Notes: generated by a model not told the origin, from the sequence alone. A stretch of DNA of 64,000 bases from Cytophagales bacterium (GCA_013298215.1 JAAFKE010000016.1:1-64000), one strand, 5' to 3'. Counted from the first letter of the stretch, positions 23,539-33,188 are shown. A program made the numbers and translations.

Positions 23539-26362
23539 AGCAGTATTAGAAGAACAACTCATTGCCCAGCTTCAAAAGTTGGGGTACGGCCTGGTGGCCA
23601 TCAAAGACGAAACGGCGTTGATTGCCAACCTAAAAACGCAGTTAGAGAAGCATAACAATTTTAAGTTTTCCGAAAAAGAGTTCAATCAAATTCTGAATGA
23701 ACTGAGCAAAGGCTCGGTATTTGAAAAAGCAAAAACGCTGAGGGGCAAACTGTTAGTGAGGTTAGACAACGGCCAAACAAAGCATATAGAACTACTAAAC
23801 ACCGAGCATTGGTGCCAAAACCAGTACCAAGTAACGCACCAAGTGAGCCAAGAAGGCACCTACAAAAACCGCTACGATGTAACAATTCTTATCAACGGCC
23901 TGCCATTGGTACAAATAGAACTCAAACGCCGAGGTTTAGAAATAAAAGGGGCGTTCAACCAGATTAATCGCTGCCAAAAACATAGCTTTGGGTCGGGTAG
24001 TGGCTTGTTTCAGTACGTACAAATATTCGTTATCAGCAACGGCGTAAACACCAAGTATTTCAGCAATTTTGGGTCGAACCAGCAAGATTTTTTGCAAACT
24101 TTCTACTGGACGGACGTAGAAAACAAGCGGCTTTCAGACATTCAAAACGGCTTTACCGATGCCTTCTTGGAGCCGTGCCATTTGAGCAAAATGATCTGCA
24201 AATACATTGTGCTGCACCAGGGTACAAAATCGCTGATGGTGCTGCGTCCCTATCAGTTTTATGCGGTAGAGGCCATCGTAAACAGCGTAAAAACCAACCA
24301 GCACAACGGCTATATTTGGCACACCACGGGCAGCGGCAAAACGCTCACGAGCTTCAAAGCCAGCCAAATATTAATGGCATTGCCAGGGATGAAAAAAGTG
24401 GTTTTTGTGGTAGATAGAAAAGATTTGGACTACCAAACCAGCCATGAGTTCAACGAATTTAGCGAAGGAAGCGTAGATGCAACCAGCAACACCAACGATT
24501 TAATTAAAAAATTTAACGACCCCAACACGCCCTTAATCGTTACGACGATTCAAAAACTAAACAATGCCGTGAGCGCTGCCAACGCCAAAAAAATGGCCGA
24601 CCTGCAACACCAAAAAATGGTTTTTGTGTTTGACGAGTGCCACCGCAGTCAGTTTGGCGAAACGCACCAAAACATCGTTGGCTTTTTTAAGAACATACAA
24701 TTATTTGGTTTTACGGGCACGCCTATTTTGGCCGAAAACGCCCAGGGCGAAATGACAACCGCCTCATTGTTTGGCAATTGCCTGCATAAATACGTCATTA
24801 CCGACGCCATCAGAGACGAAAATGTGTTGAAGTTTTCGATAGAATACATTCGCACTTTCAAACAAAAAGACGAGATAATAGACATAAACGTAGAGGCCAT
24901 CAACGAGCAGGAAGTGCTGCAAGCCCCGCAAAGGCTCAACAACATTGCCGATTATATTATTCAGCATTACAGTCAAAAAACGAGTAACAATGCCTTCAAC
25001 GCCATGTTTTGCGTGGCGGGCATCGATGAGGTGATTATGTACTACGAAATTTTTAAGAAAAAGAAACAAGCAGGACTGCACAACTTGAAAATTGCGACTG
25101 TATTCAGCTACGCCGCCAACGAAGACGAAATGAAATATGACATTGCCGATGAGCTGTCGGTGGTAGAAGACCCCAAAGCCTTGTATGGCATGAAGCCGCA
25201 CCGAAGAGAAAAACTCGACGAGTACATTGCCGATTACAATGCGATGTTCAACACGCCATTTTCTACCAAAGACAGCCAAAGTTTCAACAATTATTACAAC
25301 GATGTTTCTAAAAATACGCGGGCCAAAGAAATAGATATTTTGTTGGTAGCCAATATGTTTCTGACGGGCTTTGATGCCAAAAATGTGAACACGCTGTTTG
25401 TAGATAAAAACTTGCAATACCACGGCCTCATCCAAGCATTCAGCCGCACCAACCGTATCAACGGGATTCAGAAAACGCAGGGCAACATTGTGTGTTTCAG
25501 AAACTTAAAAGAAAAAACCGACGAAGCCATCACGCTTTTTAGCAACAAAGAGGCCATTGCCGAAATAACGATGAAGCCCTACGAAAGCTACGTCGAAGAA
25601 TTTAACGAGGCCGTAGCAATACTTCTGCAAATAGTGCCAACCGTGGCCAGCGTAGATGATTTGCAGAGCGAAGACGATGAGTTGGCATTTGTGAAAGCGG
25701 TAAGAAATTTGATGCGCTTGCACACTAAAATGAAACACTTCAACGAGTTTAGTTTCGCTGATTTTGACGTGGAAGAACAAACCTACTCACACTACATCGG
25801 CAAGTACCAGGACTTGAAAGACAAGGTGAATCGGGAGAAAGGCAAAGACAAAGCGTCTATTTTAAACGACGTGGACTTTGAATTGGAGCTGATCCACCGC
25901 GACGACATCAACGTGGCCTATATTATTCAGCTCCTGATAAAACTAAAATCGGTACAGCCGAAAGATGTTTCGACTCAACAGGCCGAGCAAGAAATATTTA
26001 ATTTACTAAACACCGAAACGACCCTGCGCAGCAAGCGAGAACTGATAGAACGCTTCATCAAAGAGCATTTGCCAGCAATTGCCGACACCGACGACATCCA
26101 AAACGAGTTTGATAAATATTGGGGCGAAGCCCGACAAAAAGCCTTTACGCAATTGGTGAGCGAAGAAAATTTATCTGCCGAAAAAACAGAAAAGCTAATC
26201 GAAGATTATTTGTTTACCGAAAGAACGCCCCTCCGCGACGAAGTACTGGCATTGGTGGCGGGCGAAAAACCAGGGCTCTTGCAGCGCAAAGGATTGGGCG
26301 ACAGGATTTTACAGCGGATTACCGATTTTGTAGAAACATTCATAAACGGCATGGCGGTGTAG
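23522..26362 (+). CDS. hsdR: Type I restriction endonuclease subunit HsdR
   Basis: Translocating restriction subunit of 946 residues. The N-terminal nuclease has D119 and E133-L-K135 (IELKR). The helicase region has motif I TTGSGKT (K273) and motif II DECH (371-374), then TGFDAKNVNTLF and QAFSRTNR of later helicase motifs. A C-terminal helical domain for docking to the methyltransferase follows. All key residues are intact, so the subunit should be active with HsdM and HsdS. It begins inside the RAYT gene and ends before a strong terminator. Confidence 0.96.
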   Translation: MAKQSEAVLEEQLIAQLQKLGYGLVAIKDETALIANLKTQLEKHNNFKFSEKEFNQILNELSKGSVFEKAKTLRGKLLVRLDNGQTKHIELLNTEHWCQNQYQVTHQVSQEGTYKNRYDVTILINGLPLVQIELKRRGLEIKGAFNQINRCQKHSFGSGSGLFQYVQIFVISNGVNTKYFSNFGSNQQDFLQTFYWTDVENKRLSDIQNGFTDAFLEPCHLSKMICKYIVLHQGTKSLMVLRPYQFYAVEAIVNSVKTNQHNGYIWHTTGSGKTLTSFKASQILMALPGMKKVVFVVDRKDLDYQTSHEFNEFSEGSVDATSNTNDLIKKFNDPNTPLIVTTIQKLNNAVSAANAKKMADLQHQKMVFVFDECHRSQFGETHQNIVGFFKNIQLFGFTGTPILAENAQGEMTTASLFGNCLHKYVITDAIRDENVLKFSIEYIRTFKQKDEIIDINVEAINEQEVLQAPQRLNNIADYIIQHYSQKTSNNAFNAMFCVAGIDEVIMYYEIFKKKKQAGLHNLKIATVFSYAANEDEMKYDIADELSVVEDPKALYGMKPHRREKLDEYIADYNAMFNTPFSTKDSQSFNNYYNDVSKNTRAKEIDILLVANMFLTGFDAKNVNTLFVDKNLQYHGLIQAFSRTNRINGIQKTQGNIVCFRNLKEKTDEAITLFSNKEAIAEITMKPYESYVEEFNEAVAILLQIVPTVASVDDLQSEDDELAFVKAVRNLMRLHTKMKHFNEFSFADFDVEEQTYSHYIGKYQDLKDKVNREKGKDKASILNDVDFELELIHRDDINVAYIIQLLIKLKSVQPKDVSTQQAEQEIFNLLNTETTLRSKRELIERFIKEHLPAIADTDDIQNEFDKYWGEARQKAFTQLVSEENLSAEKTEKLIEDYLFTERTPLRDEVLALVAGEKPGLLQRKGLGDRILQRITDFVETFINGMAV

Positions 26363-26401
26363 GCACTGCCATGCTACAATACGCAGATTTGGGGCTACCC
26401 C

Positions 26402-26443
26402 AAAAGCAAAAAAGACGGCACTGCTGCCGTCTTTTTTGCTTTT
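26402..26443. terminator. Bidirectional terminator after hsdR
   Basis: A perfect 19-bp stem (26402-26420 with 26425-26443) with a CTGC loop, G/C-rich near the loop (GACGGCA) and A/T-rich at the base, so that both strands end in a T run. It separates plus-strand hsdR from the minus-strand tRNA. Confidence 0.93.
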
Positions 26444-26446
26444 ATC

Positions 26447-26533
26447 TGGTGACGAGGATGAGACTCGAACTCACACAGGCTAACGCCCACTACCCCCTCA
26501 AAGTAGCGTGTCTACCAATTTCACCACCTCGCC
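26447..26533 (-). tRNA. tRNA-Leu (anticodon GAG)
   Basis: A class II tRNA of 87 nt on the minus strand. The acceptor GGCGAGG pairs with CCTCGTC (one G-U). The anticodon arm has loop TTGAGGG with anticodon GAG. It has a long variable arm, a T-arm with loop TTCGAGT, discriminator A and an encoded CCA end. Its 3' end faces the restriction locus, with only the terminator between them. Confidence 0.96.
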
Positions 26534-26551
26534 GTACTCTGTATTGGGTTG

Positions 26552-26583
26552 CAAAAGTACGATTTTAGGCAACACCACGCAAA
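26552..26583 (-). promoter_or_regulatory. Promoter of tRNA-Leu
   Basis: On the minus strand TACTTTTG (26559-26552) fits the -7 element TAnnTTTG, and TTTG (26583-26580) lies 20 bp upstream as the -33 element. The -7 element is 18 bp before the mature 5' end of the tRNA. Confidence 0.75.
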
Positions 26584-26596
26584 TATATTTGTAAGA

Positions 26597-27931
26597 TTAT
26601 GCAAGCTCGGCCCGTAATTTTTGCGACACCAGCCAGTCGGGTTTGTTGGTTACTACCTCGGCGCGGAGTTCGTTTAGCATCGAGTACAGCCCAAAGTAGG
26701 TTCGGTTCACGTACAGGCCGTCTTGGGAGCCGCGCGCCACTTTCGAGTTTTTGAGTTCGGGAATTTTGGTGAGCTCTTCGGCAAAATCGTACACGCTGTT
26801 GAAGTACGCGTCGTTAGAAAAATCGAAAGACGGGCGGTCGAAGGGTTCGCCCAACATTCGGATCATTCGGGTGAAGAGGTCGCTAAAAAAGGCTTGGTCG
26901 CGCGGGCTGTCGGTGGGCGTAATAAACTCGAGGTTCAAGAATATCTCGCGCGTCAGTTTGTCGTCGTCGAGCGTGTCGAAGTTGATGAGCCTAAAATAAT
27001 TGTCGTAAAAAAAGTCAGGGATCACCTTCACGCACCCAAAATCGATCACGCCCAGCGTTCCGTCGGCGCGCATCAGGAAATTGCCAGGGTGCGGGTCGGC
27101 GTGTACTTGGCGCAGGTGGTGTATCTGCAAATCGTAAAAATCCCAGAGAGCCTGCCCAATTCGGTTTCGCACCTCCTGCGAGGGCTCGGTTTTTAAAAAA
27201 TCTTTCAAGTGCATTCCTTCCAGCCAGCCCATCGTCAATATTTTTTTGCACGACAGCTCGGGGTAGTACTTGGCAAAAAACAAATCTGGAATGTGCGCGC
27301 AGGCTTTCGATATTTCGACCGACCGCCGCAACTCCAACTCATAATCTGTTTCTTCGAGCAGTTTAGACTCGACCTCGCCCATGTAGCGGTCAATGTCGGC
27401 TTCGTTGAGCTGCAACAAGGACACCGCCATGGGCTTCACCATTTTCAAATCAGAGGCCACGCTGTCGGCCACGCCAGGGTATTGTACCTTCACGGCCAGG
27501 TTTTGTCCGTCTTTGCTGGCGCGGTGCACCTGCCCGATCGAGGCCGCGTTGGCGGCCTCCATGCTAAAGCTGTCGTACATTTCTTGCGGGCTTTTGCCGA
27601 AGTATTTCCTGAACGTCTTGACTACCAGCGGCCCCGAAAGCGGTGGCGCCGAATACTGCGACATCGTAAACTTATCGACGTAGGCGCGGGGCAGGATATT
27701 TTTGTCCATGCTCATCATCTGAGCCACTTTGAGGGCGCTGCCTTTCAGGTTGCTGAGGGCATCGTAAATGTCGGCCGCGTTGTCTTCGTGGAGCTCTTCG
27801 CGCGACAGACTGGGGTCAATCATTTTTTTGGTGTAGTGTTTCACGTAATTTCCACCAATTTTTACGCCCGTTTTCACAAATTGGGTGGCGCGTGCCACTT
27901 TCGATACGGGTATTGAATTTTGCTGTTTCAT
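26597..27931 (-). CDS. ABC1/AarF/UbiB-family atypical kinase
   Basis: A soluble protein of 444 residues from ATG 27931 (450 from a TTG at 27949 that overlaps the preceding stop codon). It has the ABC1 signatures: a KxGQ-like helix in the form KVAQMMSMD, the Ala-rich nucleotide loop ANAASIGQVHRA, VKVQYPG with the ATP Lys, HADPHPGNF as catalytic loop and VIDFG as metal motif. Family members act in quinone or lipid metabolism or as ATPases. Whether quinone is the target here is unknown. It is coupled to the TetR-type regulator upstream. Confidence 0.92.
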   Translation of the reverse strand: MKQQNSIPVSKVARATQFVKTGVKIGGNYVKHYTKKMIDPSLSREELHEDNAADIYDALSNLKGSALKVAQMMSMDKNILPRAYVDKFTMSQYSAPPLSGPLVVKTFRKYFGKSPQEMYDSFSMEAANAASIGQVHRASKDGQNLAVKVQYPGVADSVASDLKMVKPMAVSLLQLNEADIDRYMGEVESKLLEETDYELELRRSVEISKACAHIPDLFFAKYYPELSCKKILTMGWLEGMHLKDFLKTEPSQEVRNRIGQALWDFYDLQIHHLRQVHADPHPGNFLMRADGTLGVIDFGCVKVIPDFFYDNYFRLINFDTLDDDKLTREIFLNLEFITPTDSPRDQAFFSDLFTRMIRMLGEPFDRPSFDFSNDAYFNSVYDFAEELTKIPELKNSKVARGSQDGLYVNRTYFGLYSMLNELRAEVVTNKPDWLVSQKLRAELA

Positions 27932-27945
27932 GGCTTTTTGTTGGC

Positions 27946-28584
27946 TCAACGATTCTGATAAACAAATTTGGCAAAGTCCAAGATAGAGTCCAGTGCCGAG
28001 GGTGCCAGCAAGTCGAAAGCCGTATTGACACTTTTCTCGATGGCTGAGTCGGTCATTTCAAAACCCCGGCTGCGGTCTTTTATCCAAAACTCCAACACGT
28101 AGACTGCCTGCATCCAGAGTGCGTCCGAGTAGCGGCCCGAAATAAACGCTGGGCGTGGCTGCACCTCGCGACTTTCGCGGCCTTCGTACAACAAATCTTG
28201 GGCAAAAACCGTAAAAACGCGCTTAAAATCGCCCAATGCCTGGGGGTTTCGAGCCACTGGTGGTTTTAGTTTGGAGTGGCTAAACACCACAAAACTTCGG
28301 TTTGCTTTTAGTATCTCGACCCACGTGTACATGACGGCCAAGAACTTTTCGCGCACCGAGTATTTGGTCTGATATACCTCTTCGGCTTCGGCGGTGGCCT
28401 TTGCCTGCTCAAAAAACGACAGCCACAGGTCGCCCTCGATGGCCTCAAACGACCCGTAGAACTCGTACAGGTCGGCCTCGGTCATTTTTAATTTTTTGGC
28501 AAAGGCAAAAAATGAGGGTGGAGTTTGGCCGTTCTCTAAAACGTACTCCACGAATGCTTTTCTGATTTTTTCTATTTTTTCCAT
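27946..28584 (-). CDS. TetR-family transcriptional regulator
   Basis: A 212-residue protein from ATG 28584; a longer frame would overlap comEC and start in an unlikely leader. Residues about 4-50 form the helix-turn-helix (IRKAFVEYVLENG, FFAFAKKLKMTEADLYEFYGS), a diverged TetR DNA-binding domain, followed by an all-helical C-terminal ligand domain. The stop overlaps a possible TTG start of the ABC1 kinase gene, so it probably controls its own operon. The ligand is unknown. Confidence 0.82.
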   Translation of the reverse strand: MEKIEKIRKAFVEYVLENGQTPPSFFAFAKKLKMTEADLYEFYGSFEAIEGDLWLSFFEQAKATAEAEEVYQTKYSVREKFLAVMYTWVEILKANRSFVVFSHSKLKPPVARNPQALGDFKRVFTVFAQDLLYEGRESREVQPRPAFISGRYSDALWMQAVYVLEFWIKDRSRGFEMTDSAIEKSVNTAFDLLAPSALDSILDFAKFVYQNR

Positions 28585-28621
28585 GTTGTTGGTTTGAGCA
28601 TACATACATAGCAACGAATAT

Positions 28622-30697
28622 TTACCAACTAACCACGTATGCGCCCACTTTTTTAACAAAGATATAAGGTAGTTTGTTTCGTTGGGCTTGCTCAAAAAGT
28701 GGATTTAAAAGATAATTCGGGATGGAGCCATCGAAAACGAGCGTCGCCGTGCCAAACCGACCGCTAAGTTCGCCCAGATTTTGGACTGATTTACGGGTAA
28801 ATATCACCCAGTCGAACTGCCCTGCCAGTGCTGGGAAATACCGAATTGGCTGCGCCACGACCAGAATCTTTTTGTTTTGCCAAACCACCACGCTGCCAAA
28901 CTTCGTGCGCCGGAGCGTGAAGTTCGATGCCGCGTTTTGGGCCAAATCGTGGGTTCTTCGGTGGTAAATAGCGTTTATGTCTAAGTAGTTTTTTACGTAA
29001 AAATCAATGGCCTTGCTCGAAGTTAGCACGGCCGAGTCGGCCAGAATAACCGAAGAATGTCCGTCGCAGAGGGTAATGGCAGTTTGGTTTGGCAAACTAT
29101 GAACCGCCAATTTGTGCTGGCGAGCCTCAAAATTTGCGTTCCAAAAATTGTGCACCAGCCAGACGGCAGCCAGGGCAAAAGCAAACCCAAGCGACGCTAT
29201 TTTGCGGGAATTAATAGTGGTAATGATACAGGCAACGATGGCGTAGATCAGCAGCATTTCGCCAAAACCAATGGCGGCGGCCTTCGTAACCGAGTAGGGC
29301 AGGGCTTCGGTAAAGAGCACCGATTGGTTGAGCAACCAGCAAACGCCCTCCAAAATAAACCCAGCAAAGCCACCCACGACGGGAATCCAACTGACTGCCA
29401 AAAAAAACAGCGACAACCCCAAAAGTACCGACGATAAGAGAACAACGAAGGGATTGGCCAGCAAAAAATAGTTAGGAAACTGGTGAAAATAGTACAGACA
29501 CAGCGGAAAGGTAGCCAGCGTAGCCGATATGGCCGCCACCGAAACGCCCCAAAGTTGGTTTACAAGCGTGTACCTGAACGAGACCAGTTGGTAAATGGGC
29601 GGTTGCAAAAGCAGAATGCCCAATATGGCCGCGTATGACAGTTGAAAACCAACCGAATAAATAAAAAAAGGATCGTAGCAAACCAGCACAAAATACGACA
29701 CCAGCAGCGAGTGTACCGAGTTGGGCTTGCGAACGAGCGCCCCCGCCAGCAAGTACACGCTAAACATAGCCGCCGAGCGCATCACCGCTGGCGAAAGCCC
29801 CGTCAGCACGGCATACACCCAAATAATGGCGAGCATGGTGGCGGTAAATACCCAAACGCCGTTCCTGAATTTTTTGATGAAACCCAATAAATAGGACAGA
29901 ATGGCAAAAAAGATGGCAATATGAAACCCCGACACCGACAACACGTGGATGGCCCCCGCAGCGGCATACGCGTTGGTGAGCTGCTGGTCTATGTTGTCGC
30001 GTTGGCCCAAAACCATGGCTTTTATAACTCCGTACTCGGTGTCGCTTTTGACCGATTGCCTAAAAACGCCGCTCGCCCAACTACTCACTTGGTAAATCCT
30101 GGCCAAAGCAGAGAGCCCGTCGGAGGACTCCACGGCAAAATCAGGTTTTTTTAAGTAGTGTTGGTGGTATATATTTTTGAACGACAGGTAGCGTTGGTAG
30201 TCGAACTCGCCCGCATTTTTGGGAGCTTCGGTTGGGCTTGGTGTGCCAAGCACCACGATGTGGTCGCCAAAAAATAGTTTCTCGGCATCTTTTGCCACGC
30301 TCAGATTTACCCGTCCGCTGGCGGGTTGCCAGCGGTTGCCCGTGCGCACGGCCGATATTTTAACTTCTATTCGGTACGTTTTAGGCTTTTCTTCGGGTAT
30401 GTTCGTTACCTCTGCGCGGTAGGCATCTACGCGCCAATTTTGGTTTGTGAGGTGGTTGCCGTCGATGGTTTCGGTGTGATAATGCCTTAGTAAACAACCG
30501 CTTAACACCAAAAATAGCGCAATGATCGTTTCCTTGAAAACAGGTTTGAGTGCGCGTGCTTTTACCAAAACCACCGACAGCCCCAAAATACAGACACTGA
30601 TTGCGATGGGGGCGATACCCGTTTCCCACCAGCCCGAAACCACCACGCCAGCGGTGAGGTACACACAAAATCGAAAAAATGGATGACGGTGCAGCAT
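28622..30697 (-). CDS. comEC: ComEC/Rec2-family DNA uptake channel
   Basis: A 691-residue inner-membrane protein. It has two N-terminal membrane segments and a DUF4131-like extracytoplasmic domain (about 30-230), then the competence domain with HVLSVSGFHIAIFFA and several further membrane helices to about residue 510. The C-terminal 170 residues lack the HxHxDH motif, so there is no metallo-beta-lactamase nuclease domain. It is known to carry single-stranded DNA across the inner membrane in transformation. Its ATG lies 1 bp after the metalloprotease stop codon. Confidence 0.93.
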   Translation of the reverse strand: MLHRHPFFRFCVYLTAGVVVSGWWETGIAPIAISVCILGLSVVLVKARALKPVFKETIIALFLVLSGCLLRHYHTETIDGNHLTNQNWRVDAYRAEVTNIPEEKPKTYRIEVKISAVRTGNRWQPASGRVNLSVAKDAEKLFFGDHIVVLGTPSPTEAPKNAGEFDYQRYLSFKNIYHQHYLKKPDFAVESSDGLSALARIYQVSSWASGVFRQSVKSDTEYGVIKAMVLGQRDNIDQQLTNAYAAAGAIHVLSVSGFHIAIFFAILSYLLGFIKKFRNGVWVFTATMLAIIWVYAVLTGLSPAVMRSAAMFSVYLLAGALVRKPNSVHSLLVSYFVLVCYDPFFIYSVGFQLSYAAILGILLLQPPIYQLVSFRYTLVNQLWGVSVAAISATLATFPLCLYYFHQFPNYFLLANPFVVLLSSVLLGLSLFFLAVSWIPVVGGFAGFILEGVCWLLNQSVLFTEALPYSVTKAAAIGFGEMLLIYAIVACIITTINSRKIASLGFAFALAAVWLVHNFWNANFEARQHKLAVHSLPNQTAITLCDGHSSVILADSAVLTSSKAIDFYVKNYLDINAIYHRRTHDLAQNAASNFTLRRTKFGSVVVWQNKKILVVAQPIRYFPALAGQFDWVIFTRKSVQNLGELSGRFGTATLVFDGSIPNYLLNPLFEQAQRNKLPYIFVKKVGAYVVSW

Positions 30698-30698
30698 C

Positions 30699-32036
30699 CT
30701 ATTTAAGAACCATCAAACGTACAGTGGCTGCTTCGCTGGGCGTGGTCACTTTCAAAAAATAAGCACCCGCTGGTAGTGCACCCGCTGGCACGGTGGTGAG
30801 CGACGAAGGACTATTTTTGATGCTTTGGGTGTAGCAGAGTTTGCCCGATTGGTTGAAGATATAAATGGTAAAATCCTGAAAATCTGCGTTGAATTGCACC
30901 TTTAAGTCAAATTCTGAGCCGCTCACGGGGTTGTTGCTCACCTCAATGGTAAGCGCGGTAGTTTTAGGAATATTAAGGTTGCGGAGGTACTTCACCAATT
31001 TTTCGCGTCGGGGGCTGAGTTCCAGTACCTTCCACATTCGGTCGGTTTGGTCGCCAGTAAATCGGTTCATGCACCGGTCTGGGGTGTAGTCCATGTAGTT
31101 TTCGGTCATGTTGCGGGTGCTGGTGCCACCGTTGCAGGTCGAAAACACATCGACGCAGGTGGTGTCGTTGGTGTTGTTGGGGTATTCGCAGGCGGGGGTG
31201 TCGGCGCAGTAATCGCTGCCACAAAACTCGTCGCCCCAGGTATGAAGCAGCCCAAACCAGTGGCCAATTTCGTGGGTGGTGGTGCGCCCGTATTTGTAGA
31301 GGCGGCTGCGAATGTCGGGTCCTTGGCCAAAATACCTAAAATCGACCGCAATTCCGTCGGTGATGGCATCGCCAGTTTCGGTTTCTAAGCCTTTTATAGT
31401 TGTACCGACTGGGTACTGGCCCACGCCCAAAATGCTTTGGGAGTTGAACCGACAAACCCAGATGTTGAGGTACCGCTCCGTGGACCAGCCCGAGAGCTGC
31501 GCCAACGCCACCGCGTCGTTAAAAGGGTCAAAGCTCGTGCGCGTCGTCCGCACCCGCACAATGCCCGTGGTGGGGTTTTGGTTGGGGTCGGTGGTGGCCA
31601 GTTTGAACCTAATCTTGGTGTCTATTCCGTTGAGGTTGAAGCCGCGCGTGTTGGTGGCGTTGGCAAAGTCTTCGTTCAATATCCTGATCTGAGCCCTCAC
31701 CTGAGCATCCGAAATATTGGAGTTGTTCACGCCCCCCAGTGTTCTGAGGTCGGAGTCGGTAATGACGTGAACCACCACGGGTATTTCCAAAATTTCGCGG
31801 GCGTTTTGGGTTTGCTGGCGCTGGGTCTTGGTGTTTCTTTCGGCCTCGAGCTGGCGGGTTATTTCTGTTTGGAACAGCTTTTGTTTGAAATAAAAGGCTG
31901 GATTTTGGCTTCGGAGCAGTGCCATTTTTTGCTCAATGCCGCAGCGTTGTTGGGTTTGTTGGGCAGCCGCGCGGTGCGTTCCCCAAAAAGCAATCAACCC
32001 AATAAGCAAACATTTTTTAAGTTGATGACTTGTCAT
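30699..32036 (-). CDS. Secreted M43 (cytophagalysin-type) metalloprotease with T9SS sorting domain
   Basis: A 445-residue exported protease from ATG 32036, giving a signal peptide LKKCLLIGLIAFWGTHRAAA. The zinc motif is HEIGHWFGLLH (H255, E256, H259, H265), with the Met-turn NYMDYTPDRCM downstream. Cys-rich loops between them fit the pappalysin family. The last about 80 residues (SGSEFDLKVQF to TVRLMVLK) form a type A type IX secretion C-terminal domain. Its start overlaps the end of the PhoH gene by 20 bp and its stop abuts comEC. Confidence 0.93.
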   Translation of the reverse strand: MTSHQLKKCLLIGLIAFWGTHRAAAQQTQQRCGIEQKMALLRSQNPAFYFKQKLFQTEITRQLEAERNTKTQRQQTQNAREILEIPVVVHVITDSDLRTLGGVNNSNISDAQVRAQIRILNEDFANATNTRGFNLNGIDTKIRFKLATTDPNQNPTTGIVRVRTTRTSFDPFNDAVALAQLSGWSTERYLNIWVCRFNSQSILGVGQYPVGTTIKGLETETGDAITDGIAVDFRYFGQGPDIRSRLYKYGRTTTHEIGHWFGLLHTWGDEFCGSDYCADTPACEYPNNTNDTTCVDVFSTCNGGTSTRNMTENYMDYTPDRCMNRFTGDQTDRMWKVLELSPRREKLVKYLRNLNIPKTTALTIEVSNNPVSGSEFDLKVQFNADFQDFTIYIFNQSGKLCYTQSIKNSPSSLTTVPAGALPAGAYFLKVTTPSEAATVRLMVLK

Positions 32037-33042
32037 AAGCGGCCAAAATATCACGAACCAAACGGTGCCGCACCACGTCGCGGCCGTCGAGTTCAACAAA
32101 ACAAATGTCTCTCACGTTTTTCAGTATTTCAATGGCATCTGTCAGGCCCGACTTCTGGTTTTTGGGCAAGTCCATTTGGGTTTTGTCGCCAGTAATTATC
32201 GTCTTGGAGGCAATGCCCATGCGGGTCAAAAACATTTTCATCTGCATGGGCGTGGTGTTTTGGGCCTCGTCCAACAAAATAAAAGCGTTGTTGAGCGTCC
32301 GGCCGCGCATGTAGGCCAGCGGAGCGATCTCTATGATTCTGTTTTCGATAAAAAACTTGAGCTTGTCGGGCATAATCATATCGTCGAGCGCGTCGTAAAT
32401 GGGCCGCAGATACGGATCTATTTTTTCTTTGAGGTCGCCTGGCAAAAAGCCCAGGTTTTCGCCAGCTTCCACGGCGGGTCTGGTAATAATTATTTTTTTT
32501 ACCTCCTTGTTTTTAAGGGCTTTTACGGCAATGGCCACGGCGGTGTAGGTTTTCCCCGTGCCAGCGGGACCGATCGCAAACATCAGATCGTGGTGCTTGG
32601 CTTTGTCCACCATCATTTGCTGGTTGGCGGTTTTTGCCTTGATAATCAAGCCCTTGGTGCCGTAAACAATAACCGAGTCGTCGTCGATGCTCATTTTTTC
32701 GGTGGGCTTTTCTGGCACTTCCACGCTGCCCACCAGGTCTTGGATGTTTTCGGTTGTGATTTTGCCGTAGCGCTGGTAGCGTTCAAGGAGCGAGTCCACG
32801 ATCGAAGAGATTTTCATAATCTCGGGCACCGAGCCGTTGATCCTGATTTCGTTGCCGCGCGACACGATCTTACTGCGCGGAAAGGCGGCGGCCACTTCTT
32901 TGATGTGAATGTTTTCTACGCCCAAAAATTCGACGAGAGACACGTTTTCGAGGGTAATTATTTTTTCTACCAAGCGCTGATATTCGTTTAAGTTCTTAGT
33001 TCTGTTTGCGTATGTTCTTACAACTACTAAATTAAACAACAA
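32017..33042 (-). CDS. phoH: PhoH-family ATPase
   Basis: A cytosolic P-loop ATPase. Walker A is GPAGTGKT (158-165 counted from the first ATG) and Walker B is ILLDEAQ. The N-terminus carries a KH-like region (SLVEFLGVENIHIKEV...GNEIRINGSV), as in PhoH/YbeZ, which acts with YbeY in rRNA processing in known cases. The true start may be the TTG at 32973 (MVEKIITLENV), which begins at the usual family N-terminus; the ATG at 33042 adds 23 basic residues. It is the first gene of a run with the M43 protease and comEC. Confidence 0.93.
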   Translation of the reverse strand: MLFNLVVVRTYANRTKNLNEYQRLVEKIITLENVSLVEFLGVENIHIKEVAAAFPRSKIVSRGNEIRINGSVPEIMKISSIVDSLLERYQRYGKITTENIQDLVGSVEVPEKPTEKMSIDDDSVIVYGTKGLIIKAKTANQQMMVDKAKHHDLMFAIGPAGTGKTYTAVAIAVKALKNKEVKKIIITRPAVEAGENLGFLPGDLKEKIDPYLRPIYDALDDMIMPDKLKFFIENRIIEIAPLAYMRGRTLNNAFILLDEAQNTTPMQMKMFLTRMGIASKTIITGDKTQMDLPKNQKSGLTDAIEILKNVRDICFVELDGRDVVRHRLVRDILAAYDKSST

Positions 33043-33188
33043 ATTGTTAGATTTACAAAAGTGGCTGGCGAAATATTTTGGGTGGCCAGCCTCAAACCGT
33101 TAGTTATTAAATAGATATGCCAAAACCAAAAAATAAATGAAAGCACCGCCGCCAAACCATATCAAAGATTCCGTAATATTGTGGTGCT

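Noticed and set aside
27209-27916. A 235-codon plus-strand frame antisense to the ABC1 kinase gene
   Set aside because: It is rich in His, Arg and Phe as expected for an antisense frame in G/C-biased codons; the minus-strand gene has full catalytic motifs.
32065-32991. A 308-codon plus-strand frame antisense to PhoH
   Set aside because: It has no recognisable motif and a composition typical of antisense frames; PhoH is certain.
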